Shown piece after piece: positions 1 through 6,786 of a stretch of DNA of 64,000 nucleotides. Below the pieces are notes generated by a model. The model saw only the letters and a list, made by a program, of their open reading frames with translations, made no database searches and had not been told where the DNA came from. The DNA lies in the NCBI RefSeq assembly GCF_004614195.1, contig NZ_SPUM01000132.1:1-64000 (forward strand), in the 5' to 3' direction. Both the position numbers and the translations under genes were made by a program. The DNA comes from Massilia horti (GTDB lineage: Bacteria > Pseudomonadota > Gammaproteobacteria > Burkholderiales > Burkholderiaceae_D). How positions within the stretch are numbered: the stretch's first letter is position 1; each line of letters opens with the position of its first letter.

Positions 1-81
1 TGCCGGGTGGTGTGGCAGGGGATCGGTCAGCACGCTGACCGCCCCTATGCCGATTTTTGCCCGCAGCACCCGCGTTACAGC

Positions 82-174
82 CGTAGGGTGCGCACCTGTG
101 CGCACGCGCTACGTGTGTGTACCGGAGCCAACGGCGTTCATCTGTACCGCGTGCGCACTGGTGCGCACCCTACG
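82..174. repeat. Interspersed palindromic repeat (REP/BIME-like), copy 1
   Basis: Left arm CGTAGGGTGCGCAC and right arm GTGCGCACCCTACG are inverted copies at the two ends. Each arm is itself a small hairpin (GTGCGCAC-type halves), so the unit is a doublet of two palindromes around a short centre. Related copies occur at 25636, 32940, 37484, 48317, 53713 and 60460, always between genes. The rest of the first 238 bases holds no gene I can support. Confidence 0.85.
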
Positions 175-238
175 CCTCAGGTAAGCATGGTTCCACACTT
201 AATGGGGACATAGCTATTTTTTTGTGCACCAGCGCGCG

Positions 239-916
239 TTACAGTGCGGACAGCCGCTGCGCAAGTGGCTCGAAGGAGGAGGCGACATAGACCGGCCGCG
301 GGGCCAGCGGAAACGGAACCTGTTCGCCGCGTTTGATGAAGGCGGTCTGCATGCCCGACCAGGCGGCGCCTGCCACATCCCAGCCGTGCGCCGCCACCAT
401 CATGCAGTCGCCCGGCGGCGCGCCCATCTGCTCCGCGGCCCAGCGGTAGACCTCGGGCGCCGGCTTGAACTTGCCGACCTGTTCGACGCCGAACTGCGCC
501 TCGAACAGGTCGGCCAGTCCCGCGTGCGCGAGTTGCCCGGCAATTGCGGAGGTCGCCCCGTTCGACAGGGCGGCCAGCTTGTAGCCTTCGCCGCGCAGGC
601 GCTCCAGCGCCGGGCGCACGTCCGGATGCGCCGGCAGGGTCGCGAGCGGGGCCAGCGCCTCGGCGGCGTCCTGGTCTTCAAGCAGGATGCCGCGCCCTTC
701 CGCCAGCATCCTGAGCACCGCCTTGCCCACTTCCGGGAGCGGCGCGAACTGGTTATTGATCGTCATGACCACCGCGTAGTGGAGCATGGCGGAAAACCAG
801 CGCCTGGCGCTGTCCGCGCCCGGCAGGACCTGGCCGATACTGGCCTGCATGGGCGCAAGGTCGAGCATCGTCTCGATGACGTCAAAGAACAGCACCGTCG
901 GTTTAATCGGATTCAT
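239..916 (-). CDS. Haloacid dehalogenase type II-like HAD hydrolase
   Basis: A 225-residue HAD-superfamily hydrolase. Motif I is FFDVIETMLD near residues 10-19, with the nucleophilic Asp as in type II haloacid dehalogenases (FDVNETLLD-like variants). Motif II is LSNG, the conserved Lys lies in KFKPAPEVY, and motif IV is AAHGWDVAGA, the equivalent of the SSNAWDATGA motif of L-2-haloacid dehalogenases. The length matches the family. Family members hydrolyse 2-haloalkanoates or small phosphoesters with an aspartyl-enzyme intermediate; the substrate cannot be told from sequence. It stands alone, divergent from the alcohol dehydrogenase that follows. Cytosolic, no signal peptide. The superfamily is secure; dehalogenase activity is an inference. 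Confidence 0.85.
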   Translation of the reverse strand: MNPIKPTVLFFDVIETMLDLAPMQASIGQVLPGADSARRWFSAMLHYAVVMTINNQFAPLPEVGKAVLRMLAEGRGILLEDQDAAEALAPLATLPAHPDVRPALERLRGEGYKLAALSNGATSAIAGQLAHAGLADLFEAQFGVEQVGKFKPAPEVYRWAAEQMGAPPGDCMMVAAHGWDVAGAAWSGMQTAFIKRGEQVPFPLAPRPVYVASSFEPLAQRLSAL

Positions 917-1142
917 TGTGCCTCCCGGGCCACGCGCAGGCGCCTGCCGTCAGCGCTTGGTGGTCGCGCGGCCCCATTTGGTTCCGCCGCCAAGGAGAGT
1001 GCTTGCGCTACGTGGCCTTGCGCATGAATCGGATCAGGTTGACGGGCCGGGCAGGGAACCCGGTCAGCGGCTCGCCATCGAACCACGGTCGGCGCAGGCA
1101 GGCCGTGTGCCGGTGCTCCCAACCTGAAAGAGGAGAACGACA

Positions 1143-2372
1143 ATGAAAGCGGTTGTATTTCATGACGTCGGCGATATTCGCCTGGAGGATGTTCCTGAGC
1201 CGAAGATCGAGAATCCCAACGATGCCATCGTGCGCGTGACCGTCAGCGCGATCTGCGGCACCGACCTGCACTTCGTGCGCGGCAGCGTCAGCGGAATGCG
1301 TGCAGGTACGATTCTTGGCCACGAGGCGGTGGGGATCGTCGAGCAGGTCGGCAGCAACGTGCGCAATGTCGCCGTGGGCGACCGCGTGGTCATTCCCTCG
1401 ACCATTGCCTGCGGCTACTGCTCGTACTGCCGCGCCGGCTACTACTCGCAGTGCGACACGACCAATCCCAACGGGCCGGCGGCCGGCACCTCCTTTTACG
1501 GCGGGCCGGAGGCAAATGGGGGATTTAACGGGCTGCAGGCGGAAAAGGCGCGCATTCCGTTCGCCAGCGTCAACCTGGTCAAGCTGCCGGACGAGATCAC
1601 GGACGACCAGGCCATCCTGCTGTCCGATATTTTTCCGACCGGCTATTTCGGTGCCGAGCTCGCCAACATCAAGCCCGGCCACACGGTGGTGGTGTTCGGG
1701 TGTGGCCCGGTGGGCCAGTTTGCGATCGCGTCCGCCAAGCTGATGGGGGCGGGCCGGATCCTGGCCGTCGATAATCTGCCGGATCGGCTGGAAATGGCAC
1801 GCAAGCAGGGCGCCGAAACAATCAACTTCGACGAGGAAGATCCGGTGAAGATGTGCAAGGAGCTGACCGGGGGGATCGGCCCGGACTGCGCGATCGATGC
1901 CGTCGGCGTGGATGCCACGTGTGCGCATCACGGTCCGGCAGCGGCCCAGGCCCAGCAGATGAAGCAGCAGTTCCAGCAGGAAGTGGCGGCGGTGGCGCCG
2001 AAACAGCATCCCTCCGGGCCGAACTGGCATCCGGGCGAAGCGCCGTCGCAGGCCCAGCAGTGGGCGGTCGAGGCACTGGCCAAGGCCGGCACGCTGGCGG
2101 TGATCGGCGTCTATCCGACCAACGATATGGCGTTCCCGATCGGGAAGGCGATGAACAAGAACCTGACGATCAAGATGGGCAATTGCAACCACCGCAAGTA
2201 CATCCCCAACCTGATCGAGCTGGTGCGCAGCGCCGCCTTCGATCCGACCAAGATCATCACCCAGCACGAGCCGATGGATTCGGTGATCGATGCATACAAG
2301 GCGTTTGACGAGCACCGTCCGGGCTGGCTCAAGGTCGAGGTGGTGCCGAGCGGCGGTGCCAGGCCGTCGTGA
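1143..2372 (+). CDS. Zinc-dependent alcohol dehydrogenase (MDR superfamily)
   Basis: A 409-residue medium-chain dehydrogenase. Catalytic zinc ligands are seen as C38 (ICGTD) and H60-E61 (GHE). Structural zinc cysteines are C90, C93, C96 and C104. The Rossmann fold begins at VVVFGCGPVGQ. The protein is longer than the usual 340-380 residues because of a Gln/Pro/Ala-rich insert at about residues 255-305, of the kind found in glutathione-independent formaldehyde dehydrogenase-like members. It should oxidise an alcohol or aldehyde adduct with NAD(P)+ in the cytosol; the substrate is unknown. The start follows a clear AGAGGAG about 7 bases upstream. It is followed 268 bp later, same strand, by a glycosidase-like gene, perhaps a separate transcript. 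Confidence 0.88.
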   Translation: MKAVVFHDVGDIRLEDVPEPKIENPNDAIVRVTVSAICGTDLHFVRGSVSGMRAGTILGHEAVGIVEQVGSNVRNVAVGDRVVIPSTIACGYCSYCRAGYYSQCDTTNPNGPAAGTSFYGGPEANGGFNGLQAEKARIPFASVNLVKLPDEITDDQAILLSDIFPTGYFGAELANIKPGHTVVVFGCGPVGQFAIASAKLMGAGRILAVDNLPDRLEMARKQGAETINFDEEDPVKMCKELTGGIGPDCAIDAVGVDATCAHHGPAAAQAQQMKQQFQQEVAAVAPKQHPSGPNWHPGEAPSQAQQWAVEALAKAGTLAVIGVYPTNDMAFPIGKAMNKNLTIKMGNCNHRKYIPNLIELVRSAAFDPTKIITQHEPMDSVIDAYKAFDEHRPGWLKVEVVPSGGARPS

Positions 2373-2640
2373 CCCCAGGCGCAGCCACAGGCGGCGCGTC
2401 GCCCGCAGCGCGCGCGGCGGTTGCGCGCAACCCAATCGTTCCTGCCGACGGGGCCGCCTGCTGTCTGTCCATTTCCCTTGCCTGGCGTTGGCCAGGCAGG
2501 GTTGAACATTCAATTGTGCGTTGAACGTCCAGAGTCTGTGACACTCTTACGGTCTTTCGACAACCGGCTTGTGTTTGTGATTGAGTAATTTATCGAGTTA
2601 ACAAACCCCATTGCTCCATTGAACAGGAGGCGACAATAAG

Positions 2641-3792
2641 ATGTTCAAGAGTTTTTTCCTTGGTGGCTTTGAATGCACCACCGGCTACAACCGGGACGGC
2701 GAGTGGATCGATCTGGTGGTCGACACCGCACACCACGAGCACGTGAGCGAAGACTACCGGCGCTTGCGCGAAGTGGGAATCCTCACCGTGCGCGATGCGA
2801 TCCGCTGGCCGCTGGTCGACCTTGGCGACGGGCGCTATGACTTTTCAACTGCCGAGCCGCTTACCCATGCCTCCAGGCGCTACGGCATCCAGGTCATCTG
2901 GGACCTTTTTCACTACGGTTATCCGACCGACGTGGACTTGCTGTCGGACGGCTTTGTCGACCGCTTCGCCGACTACTGCGGCGCCTGCGCGCGCTACCTC
3001 CGGCGCCGGGTCGAGGGGCCGATCTGGTTCACCCCGGTCAACGAACCTTCCTACTTCGCCTGGGCGGCCGGGGAGGTGGCCCACTTCGCACCGCACCTGT
3101 CCGGCCGTGCGCAGGAATTGAAAATCGCGCTGGTGCGCGCGGCGATCCGCGGCATCGACGCGATCCGCGCCGAACTGCCGGACGCACGCTTCCTGCATGC
3201 CGACCCGGTGTGCCGGGTCGTTCCGGCCGACGACGATCCGGACAAGGCCGCGGCTGCCGCGCACTTCAACGAGCGCTGCGTGTTCGAGGCGCTGGACATG
3301 ATGTCCGGCCGGGTGATGCCGGAACTAGGCGGCAGCCGCGAGCATCTCGATGTCATCGGAATCAACTATTACTGGAACTGCCAGTGGGTGCATGGCGAGG
3401 ACGGCACCTGGCTGGAGCCGGACGACCCGCGCCGGCAGCCGGTGAGCGATCTGGTCAAGTCGGTGTGGGAGCGTTACGGCGGCGACATCGTGATCTCGGA
3501 GACCTCGCATTGGGGCGACAACCGGCCCGGCTGGGTCGAGCACCTGACCGGCGAGATCGTTGCGATGTTGCAGGCGGGGGTGCCGCTGCGCGGAGTCTGC
3601 CTGTATCCGATCATCGGCATGCTTGACTGGCACGCGCCGCGCCAGTGGATGCCGATGGGGCTGTGGGACGTTGACCACGAGGGCAATATGTCGCGCATCC
3701 TGCACCTGCCGACCTTCGAGGCGTTGCGGCGGGCGCAGCGGCGGATTGGGCCATATCTTATGGCGCAGGGGGCTACGCGCCTGCGCGCCTGA
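2641..3792 (+). CDS. Glycoside hydrolase family 1-like protein
   Basis: A 383-residue TIM-barrel glycosidase-like protein. Seen in sequence: WFTPVNEPSYF, which carries the NEP motif with the acid/base Glu of clan GH-A, and VISETSHWG, which fits the nucleophile strand. Early strands FFLGGFECTTGYN and ILTVRDAIRW also resemble GH1 enzymes. At 383 residues it is shorter than typical GH1 beta-glucosidases (about 450), so some loops are missing. There is no signal peptide, so it should act in the cytosol. The start has a strong AGGAGG about 8 bases upstream. Hydrolysis of a beta-glycoside is a family-level inference and the substrate is unknown. Confidence 0.75.
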   Translation: MFKSFFLGGFECTTGYNRDGEWIDLVVDTAHHEHVSEDYRRLREVGILTVRDAIRWPLVDLGDGRYDFSTAEPLTHASRRYGIQVIWDLFHYGYPTDVDLLSDGFVDRFADYCGACARYLRRRVEGPIWFTPVNEPSYFAWAAGEVAHFAPHLSGRAQELKIALVRAAIRGIDAIRAELPDARFLHADPVCRVVPADDDPDKAAAAAHFNERCVFEALDMMSGRVMPELGGSREHLDVIGINYYWNCQWVHGEDGTWLEPDDPRRQPVSDLVKSVWERYGGDIVISETSHWGDNRPGWVEHLTGEIVAMLQAGVPLRGVCLYPIIGMLDWHAPRQWMPMGLWDVDHEGNMSRILHLPTFEALRRAQRRIGPYLMAQGATRLRA

Positions 3793-3819
3793 GGGGCGGC
3801 AGCGGCTGGGCCATCGCGC

Positions 3820-3885
3820 TTAGTTTTGACACTGGAACAGGCGCACCGGGCGCGGGTTGATGTACCGGTCGAAGATATTTGTCAT
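3820..3885 (-). pseudogene. Relic of a tartrate dehydrogenase (ttuC-like) gene
   Basis: On the minus strand this reads MTNIF, then DRYINPRPVRLF, then QCQN and a stop. The middle closely matches DQYINLRPVRLF in the intact ttuC-like gene at 4605-5702 (10 of 12 residues), and the bases are similar too. Only about 15 codons of the parent remain. Its ATG overlaps the TGA stop of the DUF2314 gene as ATGA, so a 21-codon ORF is formally open, but the content looks like a leftover of a duplicated or recombined gene. Function is unlikely. Confidence 0.5.
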
Positions 3886-4496
3886 TCTTTGGTTTTGAAT
3901 TCGCCGGTCTTCAAGTCACGCTGGAAGGCAACACCCGGGGCTGAGCCCAGCAGGTGCGCGAACGAATCGTCTTGATTGAGGACGGCACCCAGTGAGACGT
4001 ACAACACGTTCTCCTGATCGTCCAGGTACTGATCGCTTTCATTGCCGGCCATGATCCGCCAGCCGCTATCGTCATCTTCTTCGGGCTCTTCCCGGTAGAT
4101 GTAGCCCGCCTTCTCTCCGTCGTACAGAACCTTACGCGTAACAAAGCAGCGCGGACGGTACTTCTTGACGGTATCGCGCTCGACCTCATCAAGGTCCGTT
4201 TGGATGATGTGCCGCTCCTCGAACTCCACTGGGTCGCCAAGCTTAAGTGTCTTCAGATAAAAGGGCTCATTGTCCAATTCGCCTTTGAAACGATCGCCAT
4301 CGATCTCCGTGAGAGTCACCCACATGCGCTCGGCCGAGAGGCCATCGGGATCTGGCTGATCGAACTCGAAAATGAGCTTGACCAGGCTTCCCACGTGGAG
4401 CTTGCTGATGGTTGCTTTCGAGGGCTTATAGAAAGTGTAGGGATAGTGGCGCTGCGACTCTGCAGCATCGGTGAGCCACCAAGACTGGTTTTCCAT
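3882..4496 (-). CDS. DUF2314-DUF2185 two-domain protein (immunity-like)
   Basis: About 204 residues from the ATG of MENQSWW; a longer TTG reading to 4526 is possible but lacks better signals. The first half (VKLIFEF...WVTLTEIDGDRFKGELDNEPF...LKLGDPVEF) has the pattern of DUF2314. The second half (CFVTRKVL...GYIYREEP...SGWRIMAGNESDQYLDD...VSLGAVLNQDD) fits DUF2185, a family often placed among immunity proteins of polymorphic toxins. It is soluble and acidic, with no signal peptide. No toxin gene is adjacent; neighbours are a ttuC relic and an intact ttuC-like gene on the same strand. The domain names are from memory, and an immunity role is only an inference. Confidence 0.65.
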   Translation of the reverse strand: MENQSWWLTDAAESQRHYPYTFYKPSKATISKLHVGSLVKLIFEFDQPDPDGLSAERMWVTLTEIDGDRFKGELDNEPFYLKTLKLGDPVEFEERHIIQTDLDEVERDTVKKYRPRCFVTRKVLYDGEKAGYIYREEPEEDDDSGWRIMAGNESDQYLDDQENVLYVSLGAVLNQDDSFAHLLGSAPGVAFQRDLKTGEFKTKE

Positions 4497-4604
4497 TTTG
4501 CTCTTAAAGAGAGAAATGATTAACAAGGAATGCGGCTGTCCACGCGACGAAGAATCTCGCTCCCGTCCGCCGCGTGTTATCGATAGCCTGGCAATCAGGC
4601 GCTC

Positions 4605-5702
4605 TCATGCGCCGACCAGCGTCGCAATCGCTTCACCCACCTGGGCCGTGGTGGCCTTGCCGCCCAGATCCGCAGTGCGCGGGCCATCCCTGAGTGACTG
4701 CTCGATGGCGGCGAGGATGGCGTCGTGTGCGGCGCGATAGCGCGCGCCATCGGCGCCAGGCGCATCGGCCAGGAACGCCAGCATCATGGCGCCCGACCAG
4801 ATCATCGCGATCGGGTTGGCGATGCCCTTGCCGGCGATGTCTGGCGCCGAACCGTGCACCGGCTCGAACAACGAAGGAAAGTTTCGCTCTGGATTCAGAT
4901 TGCCCGACGGCGCCAGGCCAATGGTGCCGGTGCAGGCCGGACCGAGGTCCGACAAGATGTCGCCGAACAGGTTGGAGGCAACCACCACGTCAAAACGATC
5001 CGGCTGCAGCACGAAGCGCGCGGTCAGGATGTCGATGTGCTGCTTGTCGACGGCCACGTCCGGGTAAGCTGTACCGACCGCGTCGGCGCGGCCGTCCCAC
5101 CACGGCATGCTGATGGCGATGCCGTTCGACTTGGTGGCCACCGTCAGGTGCCGCCGGGGGCGGGCGTTGGCCAGTTCGAACGCATATTTGAGCACGCGGT
5201 CGGCACCGTGGCGGGTGAACACCGATTCCTGGATCACCATTTCGCGCTCGGTGCCAGGGAACATGATCCCGCCCAGGTTGGTATATTCGCCCTCGGTGTT
5301 CTCGCGCACTACCAGAAAATCGATGTCGCCCGGTTTGCGGTTGGCCAGCGGGCAGGGCACGCCGTCGAACAGACGTACCGGGCGCAGGTTGATGTACTGG
5401 TCGAATTCGCGGCGGAACTTGAGTAGGGACCCCCACAGCGAAATATGATCGGGCACGGTGGCGGGCCAGCCGACCGCGCCGAAGTAGATGGCATCCATGC
5501 CGGACAGCTGCTCTTTCCAGTCCGGTGGCATCATGGCGCCGGTCTGCAGGTAATAGTCGCAATTAGCCCAGTCGAACTGGGTGAATTCGAGCGCAAGTCC
5601 GAAGCGGCGCGCCGCCGCTTCCAGCACCTTGATACCTTCGGGAAGGACTTCCTTGCCAATGCCGTCGCCGGCGATCGCGGCAATCCTGAAACTGCGTGTC
5701 AT
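4605..5702 (-). CDS. ttuC: Tartrate dehydrogenase/decarboxylase (isopropylmalate dehydrogenase family)
   Basis: A 365-residue beta-decarboxylating dehydrogenase. Seen: IAAIAGDGIGKEV at the N-terminus, FDQYINLRPVRL (substrate-binding Arg residues), VVRENTEGEY, the metal-binding region NLFGDILSDLGP, and the NAD site EPVHGSAPDIAGKG. The WGSLLKFRREFDQ region is typical of tartrate dehydrogenases rather than LeuB. Family enzymes use Mn/Mg and NAD+ to oxidise tartrate, D-malate or related hydroxyacids in the cytosol. No leuCD genes flank it, which argues against leucine synthesis. A relic of a paralogue lies about 1.5 kb away. D-malate dehydrogenase (dmlA) is the main alternative. Confidence 0.85.
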   Translation of the reverse strand: MTRSFRIAAIAGDGIGKEVLPEGIKVLEAAARRFGLALEFTQFDWANCDYYLQTGAMMPPDWKEQLSGMDAIYFGAVGWPATVPDHISLWGSLLKFRREFDQYINLRPVRLFDGVPCPLANRKPGDIDFLVVRENTEGEYTNLGGIMFPGTEREMVIQESVFTRHGADRVLKYAFELANARPRRHLTVATKSNGIAISMPWWDGRADAVGTAYPDVAVDKQHIDILTARFVLQPDRFDVVVASNLFGDILSDLGPACTGTIGLAPSGNLNPERNFPSLFEPVHGSAPDIAGKGIANPIAMIWSGAMMLAFLADAPGADGARYRAAHDAILAAIEQSLRDGPRTADLGGKATTAQVGEAIATLVGA

Positions 5703-5787
5703 GCTTGTGCCTCTACAAAACTACGCCGGCAACCGGCAAGTGCCTCTATGCGACCGCTACGCGCCCGTCCAGTTCAATCGAAATGCC

Positions 5788-6051
5788 TCACTTGCCCGGC
5801 GCGGCGCCGCCAGACGGATTCTGCGCCAGGGCTTGTTGCTGCGCTTTGGCCTGTTGCTCTTTCTCTTTCTGCTTCTTCTTCGACAGGTGATGCCCGACTA
5901 CGCAGCCGACGGCGGCGCCCGCCAGCCCGTGCTTGCCGGCCACATGGCCGCCGATGCCACCCACAATAGCGCCTTTGACGCAGCCGGCGCTGGCAACACC
6001 GCTTGTCGCGCCCAGCATTAGCGCGAGGAATAACGCGATCAGTCTTTGCAT
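5788..6051 (-). CDS. Small secreted glycine-zipper protein
   Basis: An 87-residue protein. The start at 6051 is set by AAGGAG 7 bases upstream and gives a clean signal peptide (MQRLIALFLALMLGATSG, cleavage near ASA-GC). The mature part has Gly-rich KGAIVGGIGGHVAGKHG followed by AAVGCVVGHH, a glycine-zipper-like hairpin, and then a Lys/Gln-rich tail. Such proteins usually sit in the envelope. A Cys directly after the signal could mean a lipoprotein, but no lipobox Leu is at -3. Monocistronic, divergent from the next gene. Function unknown. Confidence 0.75.
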   Translation of the reverse strand: MQRLIALFLALMLGATSGVASAGCVKGAIVGGIGGHVAGKHGLAGAAVGCVVGHHLSKKKQKEKEQQAKAQQQALAQNPSGGAAPGK

Positions 6052-6210
6052 GGCAGAACTCCTTAGCTTGATGGCGAGCAATGCCTTGATAGCTGTGCTC
6101 GCCACGAAAAAACATTATAGTTGTTGCGAGCTCGTCATTTTGCACGATTTGGCGCGCGGGCAACTGGAAGAATCATTCGATGCGAATCGTTCGATGCAGT
6201 AGGAGGCCCT

Positions 6211-6690
6211 ATGCGTAGACCAATCCTGGTGCTTGCCATGTTACTCGCCACCGCAACGGCGCTTGCCGACGACGCGGCCACCTGCGCCGCAGGCAGCGGC
6301 ACCTACCTGACCGGGGTCGTGGTCGATCCGCCCAGGTTCGCGCACGGCTCCTTCCGCAGGGGTATAGAGCTGTCGCACACCCACCTGCGCGTGCGCCCCG
6401 ACGGCAGAGGCCAAGTCTACGATGTCGCGATCGACAACGTCTTTGCTTCCGGTTACGACCCTGCCAAGGCCACGATCCCGGCGCCGATCGATTCGATCCA
6501 GAAAAACGACAGGGTGGCGGTGTGCGGCGCAACCTACACCACCGGCGGCCCGGGAATCCACTGGGTTCATCCGAATTGCCGCGGCAAGTCCGATCCCGCA
6601 CATCCCAACGGTTTTCTCAAACGTATCGGGCCGGACGGCAAGGCCAGCGGTAATCTCGAGTCGAGCACCAATTATTGCAGCTGGTTCTGA
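6211..6690 (+). CDS. Secreted hypothetical protein
   Basis: A 159-residue protein. The start at 6211 follows TAGGAGG with good spacing and gives a signal peptide (MRRPILVLAMLLATATALA, then DDAATC). The mature part has four or five Cys residues, probably disulphide bonded (TCAAGSG, VCGAT, NCRGK, NYCSWF), and a His/Asp-rich centre (LSHTHLRVRPDG, VYDVAIDNVF, GIHWVHPNC). I do not recognise the family. It points toward ppsA but is probably a separate unit. Likely periplasmic or extracellular. Confidence 0.7.
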   Translation: MRRPILVLAMLLATATALADDAATCAAGSGTYLTGVVVDPPRFAHGSFRRGIELSHTHLRVRPDGRGQVYDVAIDNVFASGYDPAKATIPAPIDSIQKNDRVAVCGATYTTGGPGIHWVHPNCRGKSDPAHPNGFLKRIGPDGKASGNLESSTNYCSWF

Positions 6691-6752
6691 CCTTCGGGCG
6701 GGCGCGTTTGATGCCTGTCAACCGGGGCAGGCGGCTGGCGCATAACATCGAC

Positions 6753-6786
6753 TGACATGTTGCCATCGTTGGCAGGGCTCATGTCA
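6753..6786 (+). promoter_or_regulatory. Nested inverted repeat over the ppsA start
   Basis: TGACATG (6753-6759) pairs with CATGTCA (6780-6786), and inside it TGCCA (6761-6765) pairs with TGGCA (6770-6774). The outer right arm ends on the first base of the ppsA ATG and the only Shine-Dalgarno-like AGGG (6774-6777) is partly enclosed. It could be a protein operator or an RNA hairpin that limits translation. Function is inferred only. Confidence 0.35.

Noticed and set aside
1024..1100. Riboswitch-like GC-rich hairpins upstream of the alcohol dehydrogenase
   Set aside because: Pairing is possible, but no known riboswitch core or terminator was found.
1008..2513. 501-codon frame antisense to the alcohol dehydrogenase
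   Set aside because: The sense protein has complete zinc and NAD motifs; the antisense product resembles nothing.
4497..4526. TTG start adding ten residues to the DUF2314/DUF2185 protein
   Set aside because: The ATG at 4496 starts the conserved part; the extension has no better ribosome site.
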